From: Oegoconia quadripuncta
Taxonomy: Eukaryota; Arthropoda; Insecta; Lepidoptera; Autostichidae
Length of the DNA stretch: 64,000 nt
Reading direction: 5' to 3'
Assembly (NCBI GenBank): GCA_949316235.1
Contig: OX438749.1
Coordinates: forward strand, 15,764,414-15,828,413
Below the pieces are notes generated by a model. The model was not told the origin of the DNA. It ran no database searches and worked only from the letters and a program-made list of their open reading frames with translations. Shown here piece by piece: positions 50,222 to 62,795 of the stretch. The first letter of the stretch is position 1. The number at the start of each line of letters is the position of its first letter. The translations under genes were made by a program, and so were the position numbers.

Positions 50222-53200
50222 CTGTAAAAAATACGCTGTCATTGAACAAAAAAAAATTGCTTTATTTGGACTAATCTCTAGGTAGTATAAAACAAAGTCA
50301 CTATGAGCGTCTGTCTGTTTGTGGGCATGTAGTTGTTTTAAACTACGCAGCGGCTGTTGATGACTTGGAGAATTTTGATACGGAAGGTTTATACGCATAA
50401 TATGTGCATATTATATATATGCGCGACGCACTTCTTTTGTATCTTTTTACTTTTTTTATATTTTATTATGTGATGCCTTTGACACAATTACATTGTTTCT
50501 TGCTGTTGAGCTGCTAACTGAAGCATCAACTACTTTTATTTCCAAAAATTGCCATAAAATACCCTTTTTTCGCAGTTTCATCCACAATCCTATCTTCTAT
50601 AAACGCTCGTTTTACAATACGTATAGAAAGTAATTGCACGCAAGCGAAGCTAGTATTAAATAAAATCCACGCTTCGGAGGGCTCGTTACATCAGTGACCT
50701 ACACCAGTGCGGTGGTTTGAAAATACTGACTGTCAGACTGACACAAATGGACAAAATGATCGGTGATTGTGGCCCATCCATACCCTCTCCTAACGAGCAA
50801 CAGTGGGGCCACAAGACTTGATGTTAATCTTAAAGAGTTCAGTTTTCTTTCCGCGTCAATCCATGGAAATTATGGTTTATAAGTCAAGCATGGTCTATAA
50901 AAATAATCAGGTATTTTGAGATGACATATTGGTCCATTCGTTATTAAATACGAGGTATTAGTTATCTCTGAGAATGCTTATAGGCGTAGAAGGACTTACA
51001 TCAGTTGTCAGCAGTCCAACGAGGAACGGCGCGATGATGCCCGTTATAGCGCCAATACCGTTAACAATCGCCATGATTGTGCCGGCGTAGTTACTGCTCA
51101 GGTCTAGCGCGTTGACCTTCATGCCGGGGTAGAAAGCGCCCATCAGGCCCATAGAGGCGGTGAACAAAATGACCACCGTCTCTGTGTCGCAGCCAGAGTA
51201 TGACGCCAAAATCATACATATGCCAGGGCCCACAGATGCTGTGTGAAGATAAAACGTTTTATTTTAGGCGCATAATAAAAGGGTGTGCATGTTTGCTCGA
51301 AATATGTGGCATTACAACCGCTAAAATTGGATCTAACGCGGATAGTAATCGAGTTTTGTGTGTTTGCGCTGTGCAACGGAAACTTGGCATCTTCCCATAA
51401 TCAAAGTCACCCAACGATAGCTATTGACGTAGTTTCTGAAGTCTCTCTAAAGATGTCGTAACGAATGTAATCTGTAAAAGAACTAAAGTCGCCGTCAGAG
51501 CGTATCATATTTTTATTTCTGACCCGGAAACCCCAGCTTATTTGGGGGACTGGCTATCCTATCTATCATACCTATGCTATTAGCATTGTTGTTTGGCGGC
51601 AGACTTAGATAAGATGGTGGTAGCTAGCCTGGCGGACATATACAATGCCCTACCACCAACCAAACCGAGTACTAAACATGTACCACGCTGGGGATCGCAC
51701 CCGAGACCTCCGATTCGAAACCCATTTGAGCCGCGGAGGTTAAAATTACGAACATAAAGTGGTAAACGGCAGGCCATATAGATTGTACGCTGATAAGAAT
51801 AGGTTTTCGAATGGCGACCATGGACACTGTTAAACGTAATGAACAACCACCAACTGTAGTTGATTGATGACTTAAATGGATTCAACGGGTTCAAGGCAGC
51901 TTGGGCTAGGCTACCCTCAAGAGTATTTTCAGCTCTAGACCATGACAGGCTGAAAATAAGGCGTGTTTTACCGATTATGTCTCAAATTTCTGTCAAGAAA
52001 TAAATAAGACTTAATTTGTACGAGTTTAACATATTATTTGCTGACCAGCCACGAACTTATAAAGTGTGATTTGAAAGACTTGGATTGCATTATTATTTGC
52101 TTATTTGTGACAAGAATTTCTGTTAGTTTCTTTGAAGAAAAACCTGCGTTGGCTTAGCATCGACAGGCCAACTTACCTATTGTAGTGAATGTTTTCCTAG
52201 CATTTGTAACGGTGAGCCAGTTCCTCTTGACAATCTTATCGCAAACCCATCCGAAGAATATGGAGCTTATCCACATGACCGCGTAAGGCAGGGCTGCCAG
52301 CGTCCCCGTTCGATGGATGTCGAATTTTAGCACACCTGTCATGTACTTGGGAAGGTCCGTCACCATTGTGAAGTAGCCGTAGTCGTGGCCGATCTAAAGA
52401 ATGTAATCAAGTATACTGTAATATCATAAAGGGATTACTTCTTATCAATAAGCGATTTCAACATATATAAGTAGAAGAATATAAAATAAGGGAATAGTAA
52501 TTAGTGTTTTTTGTAACGGAATATAAAAAATTGGTCAAACCAACCGGACCAATAGCGTTCCATTCTCTATCTCTAAAGTGCATTATTAAACTTAACGAAA
52601 TCGGTTCACAACTGTCGGAGGTATCGCGTAATATACATAGAAAACGCAGTAGAATTGAAAATCTCCTCCTTTTGTGAACTGGGTTAAACAGATATTTATC
52701 GTTTTGTAAATCAATTGTCACTTTGTTGGTAAAACTTAGTGAAACGGTTACATATCTATTCGAGAAAGAAAATGTTTGTATTTTCTTTGGAAGGCTTTAT
52801 CCCGCACGGTATTCCATACAAACTTTCAAGTCCAAATTTTCCGAAACGAAATACATATTCTAATGAAACTTATAATCATTAAGCACATACATTGATCTAA
52901 AATGTTAATCGAGAACATTATCGAAAAAGAGTATTGAAACTAAATTGTACCGATTTTAAGTTTTCCATAGTAACAGAAAAAATGCAATGTATTCTTTTAA
53001 ATTCGATATTTTGAAAATGTTTTCTACAAAATGTATCCTGTTTTTGTTTATACGTACTTTAAAGTTTCATTAGAATTGATCCATTCATTTCGAAAAATTT
53101 GGACTTGAAAGTATGTATGCAATGCCGCGTGGGCTCCTATTCAAATTATATTAGCTATATATATATATATATGTGTATATATATATCATTTATTGTCAAG

Positions 53201-56200
53201 TTTAACAATGACCACCAATTTTAGCATTTAAAGGTGAAGCCTTTATGCCAATGCCATATTTAGTATGTTAACTAAATAAATAATAAAACCGGACCTAATA
53301 ATAAGTGCCTACTAGCAACGTTCTGAGAAGCACTAGTTACATAAGTAGGTGATATGGCCATCGATTGCCGATAAATAAATTCACAAATACCAATTATAGG
53401 AGAGCACGTGCATAAATTGGAGAGCAAATAGTGTATGTCCATTCATAAACAATGTGTGAAACTCCTGACTAGGCATTTAACTATTTTGTTGCCGTTCCAA
53501 GTAATGTTCTCTTCTATTTTTTAGTGTTCCACTTCTCAAATGACACTCCATATCGGCTACACAGCTGATATAAGCCATTAAAGACCGTGATTTTTTGCAC
53601 ATGGATAGAGTACCTGTCAGTGATAGAAAAAAATGTTTTCTAACAAATCGATAATTTGCTTTAGATTTAGTATAGGTATTTAGTAATAAAACATAGAATA
53701 TTAGATTAAAATGACCACTGTGAATTTCATTGCATGGGAGAATATACTTCGAACTCATGTGACTATTAATCGATAAAGAACTATTTATACTTATGAAAAA
53801 TTTCACCGAGGGCATTTATAAAAAAAAATATCCTTGGACATATACAGACAGCGCCATCTAGTTCCACGCTAAGCAACTAGGCTTGTGTTGTGGATACCAG
53901 ATGGTTGATACACTACACAAATACATTTTTTTCTGTAAATAAATAAATAAATACATATATAAATGAAAAACATCCATAACTCGGGTACACATGTCTGTAT
54001 TCATCATACATACATATGCCCCTAGCGGGATTCGAACCCGCGACCTTTTGGTATAGCAGCAGAGTTTCTAACCTCTACACCAAACAGGTCGTCAAATATA
54101 TCGCAATAAAATATTTTTAGAAAATATAAAGTACCTAGCCATTGAAAATTTTTTTGAACATTGTTTTAGGGAGATCTTCTACGACGCATAAAGTTCAGAG
54201 TGGTAACTTTATTTTAATATTGTAAGTTTTATAATATCTATACTATACCTAAAGCAAGCTACAGAATGGTTAAAAAACATTTTTATTCTATTACTATATC
54301 CTTCTACGAAAACTCAGTAACTTTAAGATTATAGGACGTTAAACCACATAAGTTACGTACTTTTACTGGTCTAATAGACGTCTAATATTTATTGCACCTA
54401 GTTAATTAATCTGGCGGGATACCGCATTTCGAATGGTCCTACCGAGGCTGTTGTTTACATGTCCTTGACAAAGCCAATAAAAGTGTATTAAGCTGAGAAG
54501 ACTAACCAATAACTAAATCGAAGTTTTTGTACATCTTCTATTACTCTGATGTGTTGACAGACGCCCCACTCGCCTATCATTAGGAGTCTATGCGGGCTGT
54601 GTGGTCAAGGGCAAAACGTCCGTTCGTCCGTGTCTGACACTGCCATTTATTTAGACATATTTTGATAAAAGTCCTGATATTATGTATATATGTTATATAT
54701 ATTAAGTCTGGTGAATACACCCTGCCTCAGAACAGTAACCTGAAACATATCTTCCAGGGCGTTTTTCCTTTTTATAGTATATTTTTTATGTTAATATTTA
54801 AGATCCAATTCATACAGCCTGATTTCATTAAATAATAAATAATTGTTAGATAAATTATAAACAATTATGGCCACTATAGTTATATGAAAGCTTATTACAA
54901 GGTCGATTTCAAAAATATAATTTGTTTGATATACTTCCGAAAACTCGCTCAGTTTATAAATTAATTCCTACCTGAGCACAGACGAGAGCCCACAGAGGCA
55001 CGGACATAAATATAGCCTTCCATGGGATAGCTGACGGTTGAGTGTTCCGGTGCCTGCCTAGAGCCTCCTCGAGGTATTTCTTTTCTTTATCAGAAATGAA
55101 CGGGTGAGATTCTGGATCATTGTAACACAGCAACGCCTGAAAGAATATAAGTTACTTACTGATTTTTAATGTATAATAAGATGTCGATGAACAGTAAATG
55201 ACAATATTTTACCAGGCACATATTATATCTATTTCTGTCGCTAAGTGTCCTTTCCCACATTGTTCTATTCCGGACTTTTTTTATGAAGGACTGGAGGCGC
55301 TTATACCCAGAATCTCATCTGGTGGAAAGTGACGATGGAGCCGAAATTGAAGAGCACACGTTCCCAATACCTAAAAGCCTTTTCAACCTCGACTGTAAAA
55401 TCTTCTCTTAGCAGTCCGCAAGGAAGTGCCGCAGGAAGAAATGAAACGCTTAGTGTGAAAATTACGGGATAATTTCACGCAGTCCTTTCATCTCATTATT
55501 ATACTTCGAATACTGCACGGTCACCTTTCAATTACCTAATAACAATAATGAAATTATTAGTTAAACAACTAGATTATCATCTCACCCATAATATAAACCA
55601 GAGTATGCCAATAGACCCGAACAGGTAGAACACGGAGGCCCAATCCCCAGACTCCTTCATCACCAGCCCCGAGAGGTAGGTGCCGGCGATGTTGCCGATT
55701 TGTGCCCCTCCGAACACTAGAGAGCCCATACGGCCTCGCTCGGATACCGGCGCCCACCGCGCCAGCATTGCGTTCAGAGCTGGGAATGTCGTACCCTGGA
55801 ATGTAGACATGCGGTTATTTTGCGATAACGATTAACTGCTGAGTAGAGTTGAATGACATAGGGCTGGCACGGTCTTCAAGACTATTTGTTATGTCTTTAA
55901 ATAAATTTAGGCAGTTTCTTTTTAGGCTTCCTTAGGTACATTCGTAATCCTCTGTAAGTAATTTTGTCATGACCGTCAGTCCGTCCAAATGTTGTGACTA
56001 GTTGACAGACCACGCAAATGTGCAGTAAAATTACCTACCAAAAGGAAGAATTTAGTAAGTTATGAGCTTTCTAGAGTTCTTGACCTCTTTTTGATTTATT
56101 TCTAGACTGGATTCGAACCTGCATCTGTTAATTTAGAAAATAATTAAACTACAGGACCAATCGTCAACTCTACAGAATACGATTCATTAACATAAATTAC

Positions 56201-59012
56201 CTCTCCCAGTCCCTCCAGCACTCTCAGGACGATGAGTCCTGTCGCTCCGCCCATGTTGACGGTCCACGGAGTCAGCAAGGTAAACACGGCGGTACTCAGC
56301 ACTCCGAAGCCTAGGGAGTATTTCCCCCCAAACCTCTCCGCGAGCATGCCGCCTGGGAGGTGGGTCACTATGTACCCGTAGTAGAACGAGCTTAAGATAA
56401 TGCCCTGAGTCTCTTCGTCCCAATCGAAGCCGTTTATTTCCTGAAACACGTACTTATAGGTTTTATTTCTGTACGGATATAAAGCGGTGTTTACAATATG
56501 AGATTGTCGTATGTCTGTTATTAAGAACGCATATTATAAAATATGAGATTATTTAGATGATAAACATTCATGGACATGAACAGCCCGTTCGCGTAACCAG
56601 GCTATTTCACAATTAATAATGAAATATTATAATATAAAATAATATTATAATAATTTTGTAACATAAAAACCTTTTTTAAAAAAGAGCAACCTCTCGAATT
56701 TCTTGTTTGTTCTTCTCAGGGGAAAAGTGGCTTTTGAACAAGCAGTGGCTTAAAAAATGTAAAATCTGACTATTTTAAGTATACCCTGTGTACCTACAAA
56801 ATAAAGCATTTTTTTATTTTGATTTTTGATCTATGTCATGCATAACATCAAACAAAACGACCTTGATTAGACAGATGTGATGTTAAATATTAGGACAGTC
56901 AAATAAATATTTCGGACATTTACCTAGAAGTTTGGACGTTTGTTTGTTTATTTGTTTGTTAGTTCGTATATTTGTTGCTCAATCAAGGCGAAACGGATTT
57001 GATATTTGGTATACTGCCTGTAAGGGACAAGTCGACATTATTTGAAACAGGTGGTTCGGTACCTCGATACAATAACTTTAGTCGATTTTTTATATTAATA
57101 GAAAAAATAAAAAAATAAGTTATTTTTTCAAACAAATTAATTAAGTATTCTAGTGTAAGCTTCCTCTTAAATGGAATTGTAAAATGGCAATGCATCAAGT
57201 TTTACACCATCACTATCCTACCAATCAGTCAATAGCCGTGTAAATTTGTATAGTACCTATGCGTTAAGAGTAATTTTCTTCGATTTATTTGGATATTTAT
57301 TTACGACCGAAGTAAATAACATAGGTATTTTAATTTGGATTTCGGATTTAGATTTATTTTGAATTAAATAACATGCCCATAAAGGGAATGTCGTGTTGTC
57401 CATTACATGCAGTATAGGTAGCGAAACCAACGGTTGCGGGTTCGAATCCCGCGACGGGTAAATGTTTGTGTGATGAATATGAACATTTATTCTTGAGTCA
57501 TGGATGTTTATATAAATATTTATGTATGTTTATCCGTTATCTAGTATCCATAGTACAAGCTTTGCTTAGTTTGGGTCTAGATGATTGGTGCAAGTGTCCG
57601 AAATATTAAAAAAAAAAAATGTACCCTGGATTAAGGCATGGAATATTTTTTTATCCCAAGAGAGTGAGTAGCTCCCGCGAGATAAACGATTTAACATATC
57701 CGCGATAAAGTTATCCCACGCAGGCGATGCCGCGGGCGGAAAGCTAGTTGTCCATGTTCATCTACTTGTGTATTCGTACAGAATTTCTGTAGATTACTTC
57801 ACCAATAAAAAGGACACTTAGTACATTCTTTGCTATTACAGTGAAGGCGTGAAGGTTCGTTTGATTTCCTCGTTCGTCAGCTCTGTCTGGCAATTGTACA
57901 AGGTTCCATGAACAAAGAAGTATGTAATTAATTAATTAATTATTGCAAATTTTGTTAGGTATCAAATTATTCTATGATGTTATATTCGTGAATTTCTGTT
58001 GAGAGAATGTTTGTTTGTTGTGTGTAATCCCACCTGATTAGAATGTGATGAAGTGGTCGAAGATAAAAGACAATAGATATCTCATAAAACGTGGCTAATA
58101 ATCTATCCCTGGGTTTAGTCGAAAATATTAAAAACCCTCAATACATGAAAACACTGCTTCAAAATGGCTTACCTAACAGATTTTCATCACGCAAATCGGA
58201 CCACGCATAATCGAGATAGTAGTTGAATAGATTGATAGGATAGAAGGTTGAAGCTATATTGAAGAAAATCAGCAACACTGCTGAGTCCCTACCCACAATC
58301 ATCACAATACTGTGGTTCTCGATTCTATGTATACTTGTGGTTTTTTTTTCTTTTTTGTGTTGAATAAATACCTTTTATTATTATTATATGTGTTGAAAGC
58401 AATGAGCTATCATTAGATAGACGGAATAGAAGGAAAAAAAAAACAACCAATTTTGCGAGCGTAATGGGGTTCAAATAATTTAAATTATGATGGTATAGTA
58501 TGATAGTAGATATGAGGTTTCTGTTTGACACAGGAAATGTACTGAATGTAGTCACAAAGATTGAAAAAGGTATTCTTAAATGTTTTCGGCACGTGGAGGG
58601 GATGAATGAGAGTAATGAAAGAGATACGAGCAAATGTAGAGAGCTGTGTTGGAATTGGAAGACATCGGCGAACCACGATCAAATCTAGGATATAATAAAA
58701 AAGGCTAAGCAAGTTATGAGAGTGAGTGAAGCGATAAAAGTGTGTCAGAATCGGAGCAAGTGGAAGTTTGCGGGATACGGGAAACAGACGGTGTAGGTAA
58801 CGAAAATATAAAACACTCACAGTAGGGTCAGTGATAACCTCCTCCACATCGCCGGGACAGGAACCGTCGAGGCCGGCGGTAAGCGTTCGTCGCCGCACCA
58901 TCTGCGTGATGGCTATGTTGAGGCACACTCGCATGGTGTACGCATTCGCTACCGCCAGGAACCCCATCAGCGCCATAACCCATCGCTGCGGGATCACGAA
59001 TACTGCGGACAC
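50033..59012 (-). CDS. SLC17-type major facilitator transporter, 7 exons, about 483 residues
   Basis: A 12-helix membrane protein of the SLC17 (anion/phosphate cotransporter, sialin-like) family. Seen: a first membrane helix with [20 protein letters not shown] and [27 protein letters not shown], the MFS loop 2-3 motif; the family-typical [27 protein letters not shown] across exons 2-3 (read in two parts); [19 protein letters not shown]; a cytosolic loop with [20 protein letters not shown]-like [14 protein letters not shown]; and an Asn/His-rich C-terminus. Exons join in phase with GT-AG borders. Substrate cannot be told from sequence. The 5' end is unsure: ATG 59012 is in frame, but CCGCAG just inside it is also a good acceptor, so an upstream first exon may replace the first three codons. 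Confidence 0.9.
51000..51238 (-). CDS. SLC17 gene exon 6
   Basis: 80 codons: helices 9-11, with [19 protein letters not shown] and [20 protein letters not shown]. Acceptor ACACAG, donor GTAAGT. Confidence 0.93.
51518..51745 (-). mobile_element. SINE-like repeat R
   Basis: TCTGACCCGGAAACCCCAGC, CATATACAATGCCCTACCAC, GGGGATCGCACCCGAGACCT. In SLC17 intron 5. Confidence 0.75.
52177..52393 (-). CDS. SLC17 gene exon 5
   Basis: 72 codons and one base: [40 protein letters not shown]. Helices 7-8. Acceptor CTTTAG, donor GTAAGT, phase 1. Confidence 0.92.
52800..53133. mobile_element. Foldback element, 334 bp
   Basis: About 71-bp arms: TCCCGCACGGTATTCCATAC at the left, CCCACGCGGCATTGCATACA read inward from the right, both continuing ACTTTCAAGTCCAAATTTT and ending AATGAAACT. 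In SLC17 intron 4; no coding. Confidence 0.75.
53158..53187. repeat. AT/TA microsatellite
   Basis: ATATATATATATATATGTGT followed by further TA repeats, shortly after the foldback element. Confidence 0.8.
53829..54093 (-). mobile_element. SINE-like repeat S1, full length
   Basis: From ATATCCTTGGACATATACAG to CTACACCAAACAGGTCGTC. B box complement GGGATTCGAACCCGCGACC is perfect; the best-preserved S1 copy in the window. Confidence 0.85.
54972..55136 (-). CDS. SLC17 gene exon 4
   Basis: 55 codons, central cytosolic loop: [20 protein letters not shown], then [19 protein letters not shown] at the start of helix 7. Acceptor TTTCAG, donor GTAGGA. Confidence 0.92.
55586..55795 (-). CDS. SLC17 gene exon 3
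   Basis: 70 codons: [20 protein letters not shown], then helices 5-6 ([28 protein letters not shown]). Acceptor TTCCAG, donor GTGAGA. Confidence 0.93.
56201..56440 (-). CDS. SLC17 gene exon 2
   Basis: 80 codons: [52 protein letters not shown]. Membrane helices 2-4 and the MFS loop 2-3 motif. Acceptor TTTCAG, donor GTAATT. Confidence 0.93.
56560..56830 (+). mobile_element. LINE-like 3' end
   Basis: CATTCATGGACATGAACAGC, CTCGAATTTCTTGTTTGTTC, then ACAAAATAAAGCATTTTTTT. Related to the 3' UTR at 47100-47350. Confidence 0.6.
56925..57013 (+). mobile_element. Dispersed repeat L, first part of a split copy
   Basis: TTGTTGCTCAATCAAGGCGA then GATATTTGGTATACT; the rest of the element resumes at 57619. 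Confidence 0.6.
57404..57612 (+). mobile_element. SINE-like repeat S2, full length
   Basis: GGTTGCGGGTTCGAATCCCG is a strong B box; body TGTTTGTGTGATGAATATGA and GTATCCATAGTACAAGCTTT; ends TGTCCGAAATATTAAAAAAA. Inserted next to or within a split family L copy. Confidence 0.8.
57619..57748 (+). mobile_element. Dispersed repeat L, second part of a split copy
   Basis: GTACCCTGGATTAAGGCATG to GATGCCGCGGGCGGAAAGCT. Follows directly on the S2 tail. Confidence 0.65.
58500..58797 (+). mobile_element. RTE-like LINE remnant
   Basis: [18 protein letters not shown] text, then GTGTGTCAGAATCGGAGCAA and GCGGGATACGGGAAACAGAC. Opposite orientation to 35428-35730. It stops just before the donor of the first SLC17 exon. 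Confidence 0.55.
58821..59012 (-). CDS. SLC17 gene exon 1 or 2
   Basis: 64 codons from ATG 59012, or from 59002 if the CCGCAG acceptor is used. First membrane helix and the extracellular loop ([17 protein letters not shown]). Donor GTGAGT, phase 0. Confidence 0.8.
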
Positions 59013-59951
59013 AGGTAGATGCAGCTTATAATAGAAGTAGTTTTTGTTCCTTAGCGGTCAAGGGGTCTGCGGGTAGTGAGTGACCTGGCCTTTGAAATCA
59101 AGTCTAATTTGTCACTAGATATGTCTATATACCGAATGACTTTTTTTTACCATAAGGAAAAAATAGGGCATATTAGGTAAATGAAATAGAATATAGTATA
59201 GGTAGTTTTTATTTTTCAAAACTAAAATTAAATATTGCCATAAAAGAACCCTACGAATCACGCTAATCGCATATCAATCTCCGGCTAGCGCGTGGATTGA
59301 TGTTATTGAGAAAAAAAAATTAACTATACCTACTACTACAACTATACCATTTCCCGACCTAATATGCCCTATTTTTTCCTTACGATAAAAAAAACCGTAG
59401 GTCCATCAATATGTGTCTGAAATATTAATTATTTATTTATCAAAATGCTGGCAAATGCTGAACATGGTTATTTCTGGACGATATGACACGGAAAAACACT
59501 TTGTCCTGGAAGCTGGGTCGGTATAGGGCCAACTTTTATGGATACCCTTACACCGTCTCTCTTCCATCACCGAGTATCAAAGGCCGCCTCATCAGAAAAC
59601 TTCAAACTATGCAAAATTGCAGTTCTCAGTGGAGATCATTTAGATTATCCAAGGCGGCACTGTGGCCGCGTGTATCACCTCTATCACCTATATATCTACT
59701 TCATTTAGATTTAACCGGCGCTCGTGCCGACATGGACCGACGAATTTACTAACCGTAAAGGCTATCAAGATGTGCGTGGTTTAATATTAGGTTATACGAG
59801 TAGGCACATACATACTGAATAAATGATTACTATCCGATACCTAAAGAGTCTAGGATTTCCTCGTCGATCAGAGGAGCAAATGGAGTAGCTATGAGGATGT
59901 AAATTTTCCTCATTGTTTGGCATTTTTAATTAGCTGCCAATATGTCAAATA

Positions 59952-60065
59952 AAAAGGATGAAAGAGAAGAAAAATGCTTTATTGTACACAACTTAAAAAT
60001 ATACACAGAGAAATAATATAAACAGGTGTACAAAGGCGGTCTTATAGCTTATAGCGATCTCTTCC
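59952..60065 (-). mobile_element. LINE-like 3' end
   Basis: Minus strand: GAAGAGATCGCTATAAGCTA, GACCGCCTTTGTACACCTG and TTGTGTACAATAAAGCATTT, a common lepidopteran LINE terminus. Confidence 0.6.
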
Positions 60066-60147
60066 ATATACCTACACTACTGCTGCGTGACGTAGGTAAA
60101 GCAAAATTACAAACGAACAATACATGTAAATACCATTATACTAAATA

Positions 60148-60375
60148 TGAATCTAACTAATATTATAAATGTGAAAGTTTGGATGTTTGTTTGTTGCTCA
60201 ATCACGGCGAAACAGATGGACAGATTTGAATGAAATTTGGTATATAGATAGATCATACCCTGGATTGAAACATAGGACATATTTTTTATCACCGATAAAG
60301 TGATTTTCCGCGGGATAAATAAATTTCCGCAATATAGTTATTCCACGCGGGGAAAGCCGCGGGCGGAAAGCTAGT
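60148..60375 (+). mobile_element. Dispersed repeat L, full length
   Basis: ACTAATATTATAAATGTGAA to GAAAGCCGCGGGCGGAAAGC, little diverged. Confidence 0.8.
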
Positions 60376-60429
60376 AATAAATATATCTAACAATAGTAAT
60401 ATGTTATGATAATTATAAATAAATACATA

Positions 60430-60608
60430 CAGAATAGTTCCAAATTAAGCAGGCTTGTAGGTACTATATGGATACTAAGTACCTACACATGACTTAGAAA
60501 TAAATTTAATGTTCGTATTCATCACTGAAACATTTACCCCCTCGCGGCAGTCGAACCAACAATCCTTGGTTTGTTGACAGTCTCTATCCATTATACCAAT
60601 TGGTGGTC
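60430..60608 (-). mobile_element. SINE-like repeat S2
   Basis: AATAGTTCCAAATTAAGCAG, CTCGCGGCAGTCGAACCAAC (degraded B box complement), CTATCCATTATACCAATTGG. Confidence 0.65.
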
Positions 60609-61904
60609 ATATAAATGTGTTTGTGTTAAAGTGTATCATATTAAGAATGCCTTGCGTTGAATTTAATAATGCTAATTTCAGTTAACAAATACGAACAATT
60701 CAATCAAATACCTACGTAGTACAGGTACTTATTTAACCACATACAATGGACTGCTAATTAAGCCTCGTCGCGGGTGATGGACTGCCAGATGCGAGCCAAA
60801 AATAGATAAAATTAGAATCCTAATTTATGCGTAAAAATCTAAAAATACATTTATGAGGAACAATCTGCAAAGTCACAATAAAGTCAGTCTCAGATGTCAA
60901 CATAATTACCGCACCGACCACGTGGACAATGGGCAAACATGTCGAGCTGAAGGATGAATGAATAGGTATAATACTTTATGTGATGTGACTCGTTCTGTCG
61001 GACGCATCAGTGCAGTGCGACAGGGCGTGACGGGAACTCCCATGGACAATCTACTTGATACCAATTGGTATGCAATGCACCACGAAAGAATAAAATCGGA
61101 AATAGTGCACCATGCATGCATTGGGTCGGAAATTTAGAGATACGAAGATGTATAGGTGTCATATGAACAACTATTCTCCATCCACTCTGCACCCCCGAAA
61201 ACAAATAGTGCTTATTTTTTCCAAAAAAAATCCGTGCAGATGACGCATCTCTACCCTTCTTATTCTAACTAGGTTCAGCGGATATATATAAGTGACTGTA
61301 TAAACGATGTATTCGAGGCGGATTACACGCAATACATCAAACTGTTTCTGCCGGGTCTCCCCACCGCAGTAGCGACAGTCACAAGTACCGTTCGCATCTG
61401 TAATTGTTTGATTTACAATGTAGTATTTCACCCTACAGCTTAGAGATTATCAGCAGTGCTCCTTCATCATCATCCACAGAGCAACCACCCTTACGATAAC
61501 GACGGTCATGCTTTATCAGTTTCCATACCCTTGTGGAAAAAGGGAAGATCTTCCACCGGACTGTTGGTATTGTCAAACTGTTATTAGTGGCGTCCAACAG
61601 TTATTAGTTGCGGTCTTGGCTAACTTGTTTCACCAATGTGTGATTTTCTCTCATAAGCCAATGCCTTCGTTGTGAACAAAGCGACTCGTGCGTAGTCGTT
61701 ACCCGTGTGACGTATGCCGTAGTCTTGTCGGGCATGGCTCTTCACGTAGTCGTTTGTGTGGCGGCGTGACTGTACTGTTGCAGCGAAGGCGCATGACGTT
61801 ATACTCGTTGCGCCTAGGAGCCTGCCTTCCTGCTTGCTGCTGCTACTGCTACTAGGACCTGAGGCCCTAATTTGTCGCTTACTTAGGACCTGTTCGGTTG
61901 CCGT

Positions 61905-62300
61905 GCAATTCCCATTAACTGGTGACTGCACTCTTGATTACGAGCAACTTTCCCCGCGGAACCATAGTCCAATTAGATAAAAAAACATCGATTACCCTAT
62001 ACAAAGTAAACCATTCTGAAACCACCTTTATAATAACTAAACGTGGAGCCTATAACGTTCTGCTCAATGGACTCCAGCCTATGGAAGTCCATTGTGATAC
62101 AGCCTACAGTGACATGATTTTATTTTTTTTTTAGTATGGAAGTCCAACAATTTCTGGTGCCTCCACTCCAATGAACAACTTTCCACTAGGAACCATAGCC
62201 GAATTCTGTCATAAAAAATTAAAATCATGTCACTGAAGTGCCTATATCACAGTGGACTTCCATAGGAGTCCATTGAGCAGAACGTTATGGGCTCAACGTT
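61905..62300. mobile_element. Foldback element, family F copy 2, with inner inverted repeat
   Basis: Starts CAATTCCCATTAACTGGTGA and CACTCTTGATTACGAGCAAC as in family F. Inside, 62045-62122 and 62219-62296 are about 75-bp inverted repeats sharing AACGTTCTGCTCAATGGACT and GTGACATGATTTT. Confidence 0.75.
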
Positions 62301-62359
62301 ATGGTTGTTCAGGATTGATGTAGTAAGTCCACATTGAACGCATGTTTTCAAATGTAGGT

Positions 62360-62500
62360 ACTGTCCTTATACCCAAAGGTTGCCTGGAAGAGATCGCTTT
62401 TAGTAATAAGGTCACCAAATTGTACGTTCTACTTTTACCACTTTCTGTAACTGTATTTTCTTTTCTGTTGTGCAATAATGTGTATTTGTATTGTATTGAA
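62360..62500 (+). mobile_element. LINE-like 3' end, TTGTA-tailed family
   Basis: CTTATACCCAAAGGTTGCCT to TGTTGTGCAATAATGTGTAT with a short TTGTA tail. Third copy of the family at 19022 and 20224. Confidence 0.7.
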
Positions 62501-62567
62501 CGTGCGGTTGTCGAAAGATCAGAGTCACCACGATGTTACTATTTCCTTACTCCTGCTTATAAGTAGA

Positions 62568-62795
62568 CTAGCTTTCCGCCCGCGGCGTCGCCTGCGTGGA
62601 ATAACTATCGCGGATATGTTTAAATTGTTTATCATGCGGGAACTACTCCTTTATCAAGATATAAAATATCCTAAGTCTTATTCCAGGTTATATTCTACCT
62701 ATATACCAAATTTCTTCCCAATCCGTTCATCCGTTTCGCACTGATTGAGCAACAAAGAAACAAATAAACATTCAAACTTTCTCATTTATAATATA
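62568..62795 (-). mobile_element. Dispersed repeat L, full length
   Basis: CTAGCTTTCCGCCCGCGGCG to CTTTCTCATTTATAATATAC. Confidence 0.8.

Noticed and set aside
50022..50398. Longer ORFs around the last SLC17 exon
   Set aside because: Only 50033-50221 follows the acceptor and has the helix 12 pattern; the remainder is intron.
57411..57470. A tRNA gene with GGTTCGAATCC
   Set aside because: It belongs to SINE S2, which recurs at 15578, 42645 and 60430; no acceptor stem was found.
61600..61931. A host gene suggested by higher GC and open frames on both strands
   Set aside because: No domain, no splice-supported partner exon, and one end runs into foldback family F.
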